This document shows positions 46,835 to 54,393 of a stretch of DNA of 62,213 bases, piece by piece. Source of the DNA: Pseudomonas corrugata. Its GTDB lineage: Bacteria > Pseudomonadota > Gammaproteobacteria > Pseudomonadales > Pseudomonadaceae. The notes below the pieces were generated by a model. It saw nothing but the letters and a program-made list of their open reading frames with translations, searched no databases and had not been told where the DNA came from. Numbering within the stretch: position 1 is the first letter of the stretch; each line of letters begins with the position of its first letter. The position numbers and the translations under genes are program-made. Location: positions 1 to 62,213 of the forward strand of contig NZ_LHVK01000002.1 of assembly GCF_001269905.1 (NCBI RefSeq). Direction: 5' to 3'.

Positions 46835-47767
46835 TCATGCGGTCAGGTAGTCGGCCAGGGCATCGCGCACGCAGGGGGAAGCGAGCATCGAACTGCTACG
46901 GAAAAAACGGGTGATGTTGCCCACCAATGGATGGAAGCGATTGATGGGGTAGGCCAGCGCACTGGCTTCTTCGCGCAGGGACTGGCGCACCGATTCATCG
47001 ACGGGCAGATGGGCGATCAGCTCGAAATCGAAGGCCTGCTGCAGATCGCTGGCCAGATACTGGACGATAAAGCCGGGCATCAACCGGGCAATCGCTTCAT
47101 GGTCTTCTTCGGGTGCTGCACGCCAGTACATCTGTACCAGCCGCGTCCAGAAACCCGAATGTCGGCCCTCATCCATCAGATGATCGGCCATCAGTCCCTT
47201 GATCGATGCCTTGACCGAGTCGTCCCGGGCAAATGCGGCGACTTCGTTGGTCACGGTGTTTTCGGCGATCGCGATGCAGATCAGCTCCACGGCGCTTTGC
47301 AGGTGTGCCGGCGCCTGGGCCAGCGTCGCCGGTATCGCACGGCTGAGTTCGATCTGCGTCGGTAACGGAATCGGCTCGATGCCGGTCATGTCGATGGTCT
47401 GCTGCATGAAGTCCATCGCCACCAACGCGTGGTAATCCTCGTCCACCACCACGGTCATCGCGTCGTAGCGGCAGGCGAACGGGAACTCGATGCCGAAGCG
47501 ATTCTTGGCGATGCGCCGGGCGGTGTGATCCACCAGTTCGGTCTCGAAGATCACCACATCGTTGATGAACTTGTAGAGGCTCTGCACCAGTGCGTAATCG
47601 CGCAGCTGCGGGCAATGGCTGAGAAAGGTCTGGCTGTGCACCAGAGGCTGCCGGCTCATGGGAAAGATCAGTCTGTCGTCATTTTCGATCCGCCGCCGTG
47701 GCCGGGTTCGGATCGTCGCGCGGCTTTCCCAGGTGTCGGCGAAGGACTGGTATTGGATGGCGTTCAT
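46835..47767 (-). CDS. mgoC: MgoC/PvfB-like AurF-family di-iron N-oxygenase
   Basis: A 310-residue protein whose ATG (47767) overlaps the stop of the preceding gene by 4 nt. Di-iron ligand motifs of the AurF family are visible: [39 protein letters not shown] and [10 protein letters not shown]. AurF oxidises an aryl amine to a nitro group. The mgoC/pvfB/HamC relatives are N-oxygenases in biosynthesis of diazeniumdiolates (leudiazen, valdiazen) and pyrazine N-oxides. It lies 10 nt before the NRPS gene. An in-frame upstream extension to 47818 would overlap the previous gene more and is not favoured. Confidence 0.9.
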   Translation of the reverse strand: MNAIQYQSFADTWESRATIRTRPRRRIENDDRLIFPMSRQPLVHSQTFLSHCPQLRDYALVQSLYKFINDVVIFETELVDHTARRIAKNRFGIEFPFACRYDAMTVVVDEDYHALVAMDFMQQTIDMTGIEPIPLPTQIELSRAIPATLAQAPAHLQSAVELICIAIAENTVTNEVAAFARDDSVKASIKGLMADHLMDEGRHSGFWTRLVQMYWRAAPEEDHEAIARLMPGFIVQYLASDLQQAFDFELIAHLPVDESVRQSLREEASALAYPINRFHPLVGNITRFFRSSSMLASPCVRDALADYLTA

Positions 47768-48540
47768 GGCGTCACCTGCGCGATCGGTTGGGTCATGCTC
47801 TGGCGCAGGCCATCCCACAGGGCCGCCCGACTGTGGACGGCGGCGAGCGCGGCGGACAGCACCTCGGTTTCGCGTTGCGGGTCGCCGTCGATCAATCGGG
47901 CCAGCAGTTTCTCCGCAGCAGGGCCGTGGTCTTCGGAGTCGACTTCGATGTGCCGTTGCAGGTAGTACCGAAACGTCGGCGCTTGATCCAGGCCGATGCC
48001 CCAGGCATTCAGCATGCGTTGGAACATTTGCGGGATGACGCTCTCGCGACCATGCACGAACGCGGCGGCCACGCTGTGGGCTGGGGCATGCAGGGCGGTG
48101 TGCAGGGTCTGACGAACGAAGCGGGCCGCCGCGGGTTCTACTTCGACGCTGTCCAAGGCGGTTTCGGGGCTGACACCTTCCTGTTGCAGGGTGATGAATT
48201 GTTCAATCGCCCGAGTATCCGCGCCGACTTCCCGCATGGCGTCCAGGTACAGTTCGAAATGGCTGCAATACCCTGCGCCGGGGCGATCGTCGGACTCCTC
48301 TCCTAGCACGATTTCATTGATCAGGCGTGCCGCGTGCGGGTCGGCTGGTGGTAACCAGGGCAGATGAACGCAGGTCAGCTCCCTTTGCAGCCGCTTGGTC
48401 AACGACATGAAGTCCCACACGGCAAAAACGTGGCTTTCCATAAAGCGGCGTAACAGGTCAATTGATGTTATTTCGGAAAAAACAGGATGTTGGCCAAGTT
48501 CGCGTTTTTTCAAAAAAAGTTGTTCTTTGGTTGGCTGCAT
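47764..48540 (-). CDS. mgoB: MgoB/PvfA-like DUF3050 protein (haem-oxygenase-like fold)
   Basis: A 258-residue protein, first gene of the cluster. The DUF3050 family signature is clear: [61 protein letters not shown] and [16 protein letters not shown]. Its Glu/His residues are placed as in haem-oxygenase-like di-iron oxidases. In mgo/pvf clusters this protein works with the AurF-like enzyme in forming the N-N bonded or N-oxide product. The stop overlaps the next start by ATGA. A roughly 690-nt non-coding region precedes it. Confidence 0.9.
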   Translation of the reverse strand: MQPTKEQLFLKKRELGQHPVFSEITSIDLLRRFMESHVFAVWDFMSLTKRLQRELTCVHLPWLPPADPHAARLINEIVLGEESDDRPGAGYCSHFELYLDAMREVGADTRAIEQFITLQQEGVSPETALDSVEVEPAAARFVRQTLHTALHAPAHSVAAAFVHGRESVIPQMFQRMLNAWGIGLDQAPTFRYYLQRHIEVDSEDHGPAAEKLLARLIDGDPQRETEVLSAALAAVHSRAALWDGLRQSMTQPIAQVTP

Positions 48541-49227
48541 TTGAACGTCCTCATCAATGATGTTTGTCCGGTAGGGCGCTCGTTATTTTTAATAAGGCGA
48601 GCGGGTGCCTGAACCGGAATCCATGAATTACCCAAGTCATGCAAGTGTGTGCTGCTATTTCACTGCTAAGGCATGATTGCCTTGTTTTATAAGTGTTTAT
48701 TGAAATTTGAGATCGTCGATAACAACTCGACGTAGAAAAAATTAATACACGGAACAACTCGGCGGCAAGCAATTTTTTAATTATTTGAAGTTCAAGTTTT
48801 ATTGGGCGTGAAGAGGCTTAATAAGACTTATTGGATAAGTTTTATTGAGGCGAAGTTGCTCCTTCCGATTTATAGTGATCAGAATAGATAGTTCGAGTGA
48901 ATGCCTCACCCGGAGCACTTCAGGGAACGGGAAATAATGAAGTTCGTGTTTTATGGGCGGGACGTCGGTCGGACATTCGATTCTCCCGCCGGTGGGCGAC
49001 GCTCCTTGCGTGATGGCTTCGATCCGCCTGGTTTGTAGCCAGGCGCTGACTTCTTCAGGTCTTTTTTTGAATCGACAAGCGCAAGAGTGAGCCCAAATCG
49101 ACGGCAGTGCCATGGAACTGAACTGGCGGCGCGTCGCAGACACGGCCAAGCCGCTTCAGGTGGGCGGGAAGACGGGTAGGAAGGATATGTAAGAAAGTGA
49201 TACGCCGGCCGGGTCGCCGGCGGACGA
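48541..49227. other. AT-rich leader and gap upstream of mgo-like operon
   Basis: About 690 nt between the GntR and mgoB-like genes (both minus strand). From 48541 to about 48950 it is far more AT-rich than the surroundings. A minus-strand open frame (48799-49149) and two short plus-strand frames (from about 48937 and 49112) have no recognisable family and no reliable start sites. The region should hold the operon promoter and 5' leader. The right part returns to normal composition. Confidence 0.55.
48577..48603 (-). promoter_or_regulatory. Leader hairpin before mgoB-like gene
   Basis: Arms cgctcg-ttatt and aataa-gg-cgagcg pair around ttt, leaving a two-base bulge. It lies 37-63 nt upstream of the start codon. 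An atggat (ANGGA-type) motif on the minus strand lies at 48619-48624 and a second GGA overlaps the ribosome binding site at 48546-48553. RsmA control through such sites is possible but inferred. Confidence 0.35.
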
Positions 49228-49950
49228 TCAGTTGGATGATTGTTCCAGGTACCGTCGAATAGTGACGCAGGCTTTCTCCAGATGACCCTCCAGCAGGGTC
49301 ACCGCGCTATCGATGTCTTTGGCACTCACGGCCTGAAGCAATGCGCGATGATCATCCTGGGTCAGCTTGCCCAGCCCCATGGACGACAGATGAAAGCGCA
49401 GGAAGCGCTCCTCTTCATTGAGCTCGCGCTCGATCAGGTCCAACAACTTGCTGTTGGGTGCCTTGTGATAAAGCGACATGTGGAACAGCCGATTGAGCTT
49501 GCCGATCTCGGCGTGATCAGTCTGTGCTTCCAACTGCTCGATGTAGTGGGCGGCCAGCGCCAGGTCATCGGCATCGAGCAAAGGGACCGACAAACGCAAG
49601 GCGAACGATTCCAGTACCGCGCGTAGCGCGTAGGTTTCGATGGCGTTGTTGGTGATCAGCGGGGCGACCACGGCACCTTTGTGTTGAACCACATTGAGCA
49701 GCGATTGCGCTTCGAGCTGGCGCAACGCCTCGCGTACCGGCATGCGACTCACGCCGAACAGGTCGGCCAGTTCCTGCTGGCGCAGTGCCGTGCCGCAGGG
49801 CAGGCGTCCATCGAGGATAGCCTCGCGCAGGGCGCCCTCGATGATCGAACGGGCCTGGGCAGCGGGGATGGGCCCATTGACCTGGATAGTGCTTAACGGC
49901 TTGGGCTTCTTAGTCACGACCACGCACCCTGAATAGCGAATTGGATCCAT
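49228..49950 (-). CDS. GntR-family regulator, FCD subfamily
   Basis: A 240-residue protein from ATG 49950; an in-frame GTG about 9-11 codons in is an alternative, as no good SD precedes the ATG. Winged HTH at about residues 28-95 (LREAILDGRLPCGTALRQQE, then FGVSRMPVREALRQLEAQSL). An all-helical FCD ligand domain follows at about 105-230, with metal-site His residues (LNRLFHMSLY, DDHRALLQAV). FCD regulators usually sense carboxylic acids. It lies upstream of the mgo-like genes on the same strand but 690 nt away; a role there is unproven. Confidence 0.9.
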   Translation of the reverse strand: MDPIRYSGCVVVTKKPKPLSTIQVNGPIPAAQARSIIEGALREAILDGRLPCGTALRQQELADLFGVSRMPVREALRQLEAQSLLNVVQHKGAVVAPLITNNAIETYALRAVLESFALRLSVPLLDADDLALAAHYIEQLEAQTDHAEIGKLNRLFHMSLYHKAPNSKLLDLIERELNEEERFLRFHLSSMGLGKLTQDDHRALLQAVSAKDIDSAVTLLEGHLEKACVTIRRYLEQSSN

Positions 49951-50001
49951 GCCAACATTAGTGACAGATTACCAGCCAGTCAAAGCCTCATGACTGGCGT
50001 C

Positions 50002-50049
50002 CCTGAACTAAAGTGTTCCTGAACGAAAGTGTTCCTGAACTAAAGTTTA
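50002..50049 (+). repeat. Three tandem 16-nt repeats before lapG
   Basis: The unit cctgaactaaagtgtt occurs three times in tandem (second unit cctgaacgaaagtgtt, third cctgaactaaagttta). It lies between the divergent GntR and lapG genes, about 100 nt before the favoured lapG start, and could be a regulator site array or slippage product. Confidence 0.8.
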
Positions 50050-50144
50050 GCGTGCCTTGGGTGATTGCACCTTGCCATTGTCTTTTGCCGGGCCAGGCTT
50101 CACCATCCCACGAACCCTCAACGGTCTTTTCTGGACGCATTCCC

Positions 50145-50837
50145 TTGGCTGCACCTTTCCCTGCCTTCAGGTTCCTGCGCTGGCTGTGTTCGGCATTATT
50201 GCTGGCCGGCCTCATGCTGGGTGGCCTGCACGCCGATTGGGACTTCGCGCAGATCAGCCGAAGGGCGCAGGCACTGTATGGGTCGCTGGGCGAAGGGCAG
50301 CAACGGATCGATGCCTGGCAGCATCTGCTGGCTACCGAGAAGCAGACGCCTGAGCTGGAGCAGCTCAAGGTGGTGAATCTGTTCTTCAACAAACAGGTGC
50401 GCTACGTGGAAGACATCGATCTGTGGCATGAGGTCGATTACTGGGAAACCCCGATCCAGGCTTTATGGAAGGGTGCCGGCGATTGTGAGGACTACGCCAT
50501 CGCCAAGTACTTCAGCCTGCGGCATCTCGGGGTGTCCAGTGACAAGCTGCGCATCACCTACGTCAAGGCATTGCGACAGAACCGGGCGCACATGGTGCTC
50601 ACCTATTACGCCACGCCCGAGGCCATGCCCTTGGTGCTCGACAGCCTGATCGACGCTATCCAGCCGGCCAGCCAGCGAACCGACCTGTTGCCGGTCTACT
50701 CTTTCAATGCCGAAGGGCTGTGGCTACCGGGCGCCAAGGGCAACAAGAAAGTCAGCGACACCAAGCGCCTGTCCCGGTGGCAGGATGTGTTGAAGAAAAT
50801 GCAGGCCGAAGGTTTTCCGGTCGAGACGACTAACTAG
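50145..50837 (+). CDS. lapG: LapG: periplasmic cysteine protease for LapA
   Basis: Reads as about 230 residues from TTG 50145; the frame is open from GTG 50013, with GTGs at 50052 and 50061 also possible. No in-frame ATG exists before the signal-peptide-like stretch FRFLRWLCSALLLAGLML, so the start is non-ATG or uncertain. The bacterial transglutaminase-like catalytic triad is intact: Cys in GAGDCEDYAIAKY, His in RAHMVLTYY 35 residues on, Asp in VLDSLIDAI 17 further. In P. fluorescens LapG cleaves LapA near its N-terminus, releasing the adhesin, and is restrained by LapD. It lies 14 nt before lapD. Confidence 0.9.
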   Translation: MAAPFPAFRFLRWLCSALLLAGLMLGGLHADWDFAQISRRAQALYGSLGEGQQRIDAWQHLLATEKQTPELEQLKVVNLFFNKQVRYVEDIDLWHEVDYWETPIQALWKGAGDCEDYAIAKYFSLRHLGVSSDKLRITYVKALRQNRAHMVLTYYATPEAMPLVLDSLIDAIQPASQRTDLLPVYSFNAEGLWLPGAKGNKKVSDTKRLSRWQDVLKKMQAEGFPVETTN

Positions 50838-50851
50838 GAGCACGCGCTCAG

Positions 50852-52798
50852 ATGTCTTTGTTCAAACAACTGTTGATCGCTATCTGTCTGTTCCTGGTGG
50901 TTGCCTTCAGCGGCAGCTTCATGGTCAGCCTGGAGAGCTCGCGGGCCCAGTACGTCAATCAGCTGCGATCCCACGCCCAGGACGCGGCCACAGCGCTGGC
51001 GTTATCCCTGACGCCGAACATCGATGATCCGGCGATGGTGGAGCTGATGGTCAGTTCCATTTTCGACAGCGGCTACTACGCCAGCATCCGTGTGGTCGAT
51101 GTGGCTACCGACAAGACTCTGGTCGAGCGCACCGGTACTCCAGACGCTGGTAGCGTGCCGCAGTGGTTCGTCAAGCTCATCGGCCTGGAGCCGGCCGGTG
51201 GCGATGCGATCGTCAGCCGTGGCTGGGAACAGGCGGCACGTGTCGAAGTGGTCAGCCACCCCATGTTCGCGCTTGCCAAGCTGTGGCAGAGCGCACTGGG
51301 CAGTTTGGGGTGGTTGCTGCTGTGCGGTGCCGTGAGCGCGGTGCTGGGGGCCTTGCTGCTACGTCGCCAGCTCAAGCCATTGGATTACATGGTGCTCCAA
51401 TCCCAAGCCATCGCCCGGCGCGAATTCCTGAGCCTGCCGGAGCTGCCGCGTACCCCTGAACTGCGTCGCGTGGTGCAGGCGATGAACCAGATGGTCGAGA
51501 AGCTCAAGGCGTTGTTTCAGGAGCAGGCCGAGCGCAGTGAAAAGCTTCGGGTCGAGTCCTACCAGGACAATCTCACGGGGCTGGCCAATCGGCGTTATTT
51601 CGAAATGCAGCTCAATGCCCGGGTGAGCAACCCTGAGCAGGCCAGCTCCGGCTATCTGTTGTTGTTGCGGGTCCAGGACCTGGCCGGTTTGAACCAGCGC
51701 TTGGGTGGGCAGCGCACCGACCAATTGCTCAAAGCCGTGGGCGAGCAGTTGTTGCGCGAGTGTGCCCGATACCCGGAAACCCAGAATCTGGTGACACGTA
51801 TCCGTGGCGGGGAATTCGCTGTGCTGGCGCCGGGACTGGTGCGCGAGGAGGCGCTGCAACTGGCGCAGCATCTCGAAACCGCACTGGCGAGCCTGCATGC
51901 CACAGGTGCGACCGACGTGGCGTCGGTGGCTGCTATCGGGCTGGCGCCATTCGTCCATGGTGACTCGCCGCAAGCGGTGCTGCAGCTTGGCGACCAGGCC
52001 CTGGCCCAGGCTGAAAGCCAGGGCGAGCCGGGCTGGGCCTGCCTGGAGCACAGCGCGTCGGCCAGTGTCGGTGACGATCATCATGCCTGGCATACGCTGC
52101 TCGACCGGGCGTTGGAAAAACAGCGGTTCGAGCTGTACTTCCAACCGGTTGTGGCCGCTCAGGACACTCAACTGGTGCTGCATTACAAAGTGCTTTCCCG
52201 GTTACTCGACGATCAGGGCCAGACCATTCCCGCTGGGCGTTTCCTGCCTTGGCTGGAGCGCTTCGGCTGGACGGCGCGCCTGGACCGCCTGATGCTCGAG
52301 CAGGTGCTGCGGCAAATGGCCGGGCACGAGGAGGCCCTGGCGCTGAATCTGTCCTCTGCCACCCTGGCCGACCCGCAGGCGCTGAACAAAATCTTTGAGA
52401 TCCTGCGGGCCCATTCCAACCTCGGGTCGCGCCTGACCCTGGAAATCGGTGAAGAACAGTTGCCCGAGCAGGCGGTGCTGGAGCAACTGACTCGACGTTT
52501 GCGTGAGCTTGGTTTTTCCTTGAGCCTGCAGCGTTTTGGTGGGCGTTTCAGCATGATCGGCAACCTGGCGCGGTTGGGGTTGGCCTATCTGAAAATTGAT
52601 GGCAGTTATATCCGGGCGATCGATCAGGAAAGCGACAAGCGTTTGTTCATTGAGGCGATTCAGCGGGCAGCCCATAGCATTGACCTGCCGTTGATTGCCG
52701 AGCGGGTGGAGACGGAGGGGGAGCTGGCGGTGATTCGGGAGATGGGGGTGTTTGGGGTGCAGGGGCAGTTGGTGGGGGGGCCGCGGCGTTGGGATTGA
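50852..52798 (+). CDS. lapD: LapD: inner-membrane c-di-GMP receptor
   Basis: A 648-residue protein. TM1 is at about residues 5-24, a periplasmic output domain at about 25-150, TM2 at about 152-172, then HAMP. The GGDEF domain is degenerate (IRGGEFAVLAPG in place of RxGGDEF). The EAL domain is degenerate (HYKVLSRLLDDQ where EALLR would be; no DDFGTG). Both are hallmarks of LapD, which binds c-di-GMP at the EAL domain and then sequesters LapG, keeping LapA on the surface. The gene follows lapG and converges with lapA, as in P. fluorescens Pf0-1. Confidence 0.94.
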   Translation: MSLFKQLLIAICLFLVVAFSGSFMVSLESSRAQYVNQLRSHAQDAATALALSLTPNIDDPAMVELMVSSIFDSGYYASIRVVDVATDKTLVERTGTPDAGSVPQWFVKLIGLEPAGGDAIVSRGWEQAARVEVVSHPMFALAKLWQSALGSLGWLLLCGAVSAVLGALLLRRQLKPLDYMVLQSQAIARREFLSLPELPRTPELRRVVQAMNQMVEKLKALFQEQAERSEKLRVESYQDNLTGLANRRYFEMQLNARVSNPEQASSGYLLLLRVQDLAGLNQRLGGQRTDQLLKAVGEQLLRECARYPETQNLVTRIRGGEFAVLAPGLVREEALQLAQHLETALASLHATGATDVASVAAIGLAPFVHGDSPQAVLQLGDQALAQAESQGEPGWACLEHSASASVGDDHHAWHTLLDRALEKQRFELYFQPVVAAQDTQLVLHYKVLSRLLDDQGQTIPAGRFLPWLERFGWTARLDRLMLEQVLRQMAGHEEALALNLSSATLADPQALNKIFEILRAHSNLGSRLTLEIGEEQLPEQAVLEQLTRRLRELGFSLSLQRFGGRFSMIGNLARLGLAYLKIDGSYIRAIDQESDKRLFIEAIQRAAHSIDLPLIAERVETEGELAVIREMGVFGVQGQLVGGPRRWD

Positions 52799-52850
52799 GT
52801 ACATATCCGTTGCTGCGGTAATGGCTGCTGGCGGTTCCGCTCTTACAGCG

Positions 52851-53030
52851 GGTTACTTTTGGCAGACGCCCGGAATGTCGGCCCAGCCAAAAGTAACCAA
52901 AAGGTCTTCGCCCCACCACTCGGCACCTCGCCAAGGCGAGGTGTTCCCTCACTCCGGCATTGCTCCGTGGGCCCGCCGCGAAGGGCCATCCATGGCCCAG
53001 CGCGGCTAACCCGGCATCCATGCCGGGTTG
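52851..53030. repeat. Multi-hairpin non-coding element
   Basis: Four well-paired inverted repeats lie in tandem within 180 nt, none overlapping a gene. The outer gttacttttggc / gccaaaagtaac arms resemble a dispersed proteobacterial intergenic repeat. The element may be a mobile non-coding unit and may also terminate lapD transcription. Confidence 0.65.
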
Positions 53031-53163
53031 CCCACTACGCAATGCCTGCGTTCGGCCAGCGTGGTTAATGGGGCCTTCAGATCAAAAGCAGAGCAAAAGC
53101 AGAGCAAAAGCAAGGCGAGGCGGCCTTATGGCCGGTCTGTTCTTGCGGCTGACCTCGATCCCC

Positions 53164-53210
53164 TTGTGGGAGCGGGCCTGTGGGAGCCGAGCTTGCTCGC
53201 GATGACGCCA
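53164..53210. repeat. Degenerate REP
   Basis: gtgggagcgggcct followed by gtgggagccgagcttgctcg and cgatgacg; this looks like a REP with a partial duplication of its first half. Confidence 0.7.
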
Positions 53211-53465
53211 GCCCAGACAACCTAGCCCTTGATGTCATGCAGAGAGCAGCCAGGTCCTAGGAGATTTCCTTCAAGTTGTAGCGAAGTTGGTGAACTTGTC
53301 CGGCGCCGGGCTCGCGGCTAGTCTGGGTTTGTCACTGAAAAAACGGTGATATGGGCGTGCAAGCCCGAAATATCTGTTTAGGGCGAAACGGCCCATGCGA
53401 TTCAGCGATCTCATTTGGACTCGCTGTGTAGCAAAGGCTCCTTACTAGTCGTTTAGGAGTTCTCA

Positions 53466-53797
53466 ATGACAACAGCGGAAACGAAACACACTTCACACAG
53501 TTCCAACGCACTTGACGAAGCCGCCCAACGCGCCCTCGACTACTACCTCAAGCCCAAACCCGTCGACGAGTCTCCATCCGGTCAGCTCTTCGTCGTCGCT
53601 CCGGACATCGATACCGAAACCCTGCTGGCCAACGCTTCCGAAGACTTGCTGTCCATCAGCGCCATTGCCGCTGACCTGCCGACGATGTCGACAGTTCACG
53701 GCGCAGCGTGATTCTGGCGATCAGTCGGATGGCCGATGGGGTGCATCTGTTGGTGGAGCGAGCGATGGACCGGCTGGAAGCCCGGGCGTCGGGCTGA
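53466..53797 (+). pseudogene. DUF6124-like gene split by a frameshift
   Basis: The first frame (53466-53711, 81 codons) has the DUF6124 start: ALDEAAQRALDYYLKP, then FVVAPDIDTETLLANASEDL. It leaves the family pattern after ISAIAADL and stops. The expected C-terminal helix (SRRSVILAISRMADGVHLLV, then ERAMDRLEARASG) continues in another frame to the stop at 53797. One missing base near 53678 (ctggcc expected, ctgcc read) would join them into about 110 residues. It is either a real inactivation or a sequencing error. DUF6124 proteins are small Pseudomonas proteins of unknown role. AGGAG precedes the ATG. Confidence 0.75.
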
Positions 53798-53817
53798 GAG
53801 GTTTTCGGTGGACTGAA

Positions 53818-53923
53818 GATCGCTATCGCGAGCAGGCTCGCTCCCACAAGGGATTGATGTTGCCCCGGTTATTGCGGTGAGCACCGATCAACTGTGGGAG
53901 CGAGCCTGCTCGCGATGGCGTCA
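53818..53923. repeat. REP inverted pair after DUF6124 gene
   Basis: atcgcgagcaggctcgctcc (from 53825) faces gtgggagcgagcctgctcgc (from 53894), with about 45 nt between, separating two convergent genes. Confidence 0.9.
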
Positions 53924-53933
53924 GTCCAGGCGC

Positions 53934-54272
53934 CTAGATCAAGCCCTTTTCATCATCATCGATCAATCGACTCAGCCCGCCCAGAGCTTCCCGGGCCTGG
54001 TTGCGGTCCATCAGCTTGGCCTGGGCGGCAGGCGGCAGGTCGGTGACGCGGATGACGCCTTTGCTGGTCAGCACCTGGATCAGGTCGTCGAGTACCCGGA
54101 TCATCTCCAGGTCGCTTTGCTTGAGTTGTTTGAGGCTGTTTTCCACGGCTTGGTTGGCGAACCAGTCCTGGATCTCGTGGCTGTCGGCCGGCAGGGTTTC
54201 GGTGGCTTCGGCATAGGCGATGGCTTCTACGCGCACCAGCAGGCCTTGTGCATCGCGTTGCACATAAAACAT
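53934..54272 (-). CDS. Conserved hypothetical protein
   Basis: A 112-residue acidic, mostly helical protein (MFYVQRDAQGLLVRVEAIAY start; QAVENSLKQLKQSDLEMIRV middle; LSRLIDDDEKGLI end). Similar short proteins occur next to lap genes in fluorescent pseudomonads and are sometimes mislabelled as tryptophan synthase subunit beta-like; nothing in the sequence supports an enzyme. No signal peptide or TM helix. It lies downstream of lapA on the same strand, after a strong terminator, and corresponds in position to the small gene between lapD and lapA in Pf0-1. Function unknown. Confidence 0.75.
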   Translation of the reverse strand: MFYVQRDAQGLLVRVEAIAYAEATETLPADSHEIQDWFANQAVENSLKQLKQSDLEMIRVLDDLIQVLTSKGVIRVTDLPPAAQAKLMDRNQAREALGGLSRLIDDDEKGLI

Positions 54273-54341
54273 CGGGCATCCCTCATGGATTAAGCGGCGT
54301 CATGCCGAGCAGCATAGGCCAACTGAGCGCGAGTATGAACA

Positions 54342-54385
54342 CAAAAACGGTGGCGAGGGAGCAAGCTCCCTCGCCACCGTTTTTG
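54342..54385 (-). terminator. Long perfect hairpin ending lapA transcription
   Basis: The arms caaaaacggtggcgagggag and ctccctcgccaccgtttttg pair perfectly around a short caag loop. T runs on both strands make it terminator-like in both directions. It lies 9 nt beyond the lapA stop and upstream of the small hypothetical gene. It shares its core with the hairpin at 36789. Confidence 0.85.
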
Positions 54386-54393
54386 TATCAGGT

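Larger units (their letters stand above)
52799..53465. other. Palindrome-rich intergenic region after lapD
   Basis: About 670 nt without a credible gene. It holds successive inverted repeats: ggttacttttggc / gccaaaagtaacc (52851-52898), cacctcgcc-aa-ggcgaggtg (52924-52943), gggccatccatggccc (52983-52998) and aacccggca-tcca-tgccgggtt (53008-53029). An 11-nt unit (agcaaaagcag) then repeats three times at 53081-53112, and a degenerate REP lies at 53164-53210. The last 200 nt show nothing clear beyond the space for a promoter of the DUF6124 gene. Confidence 0.65.
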
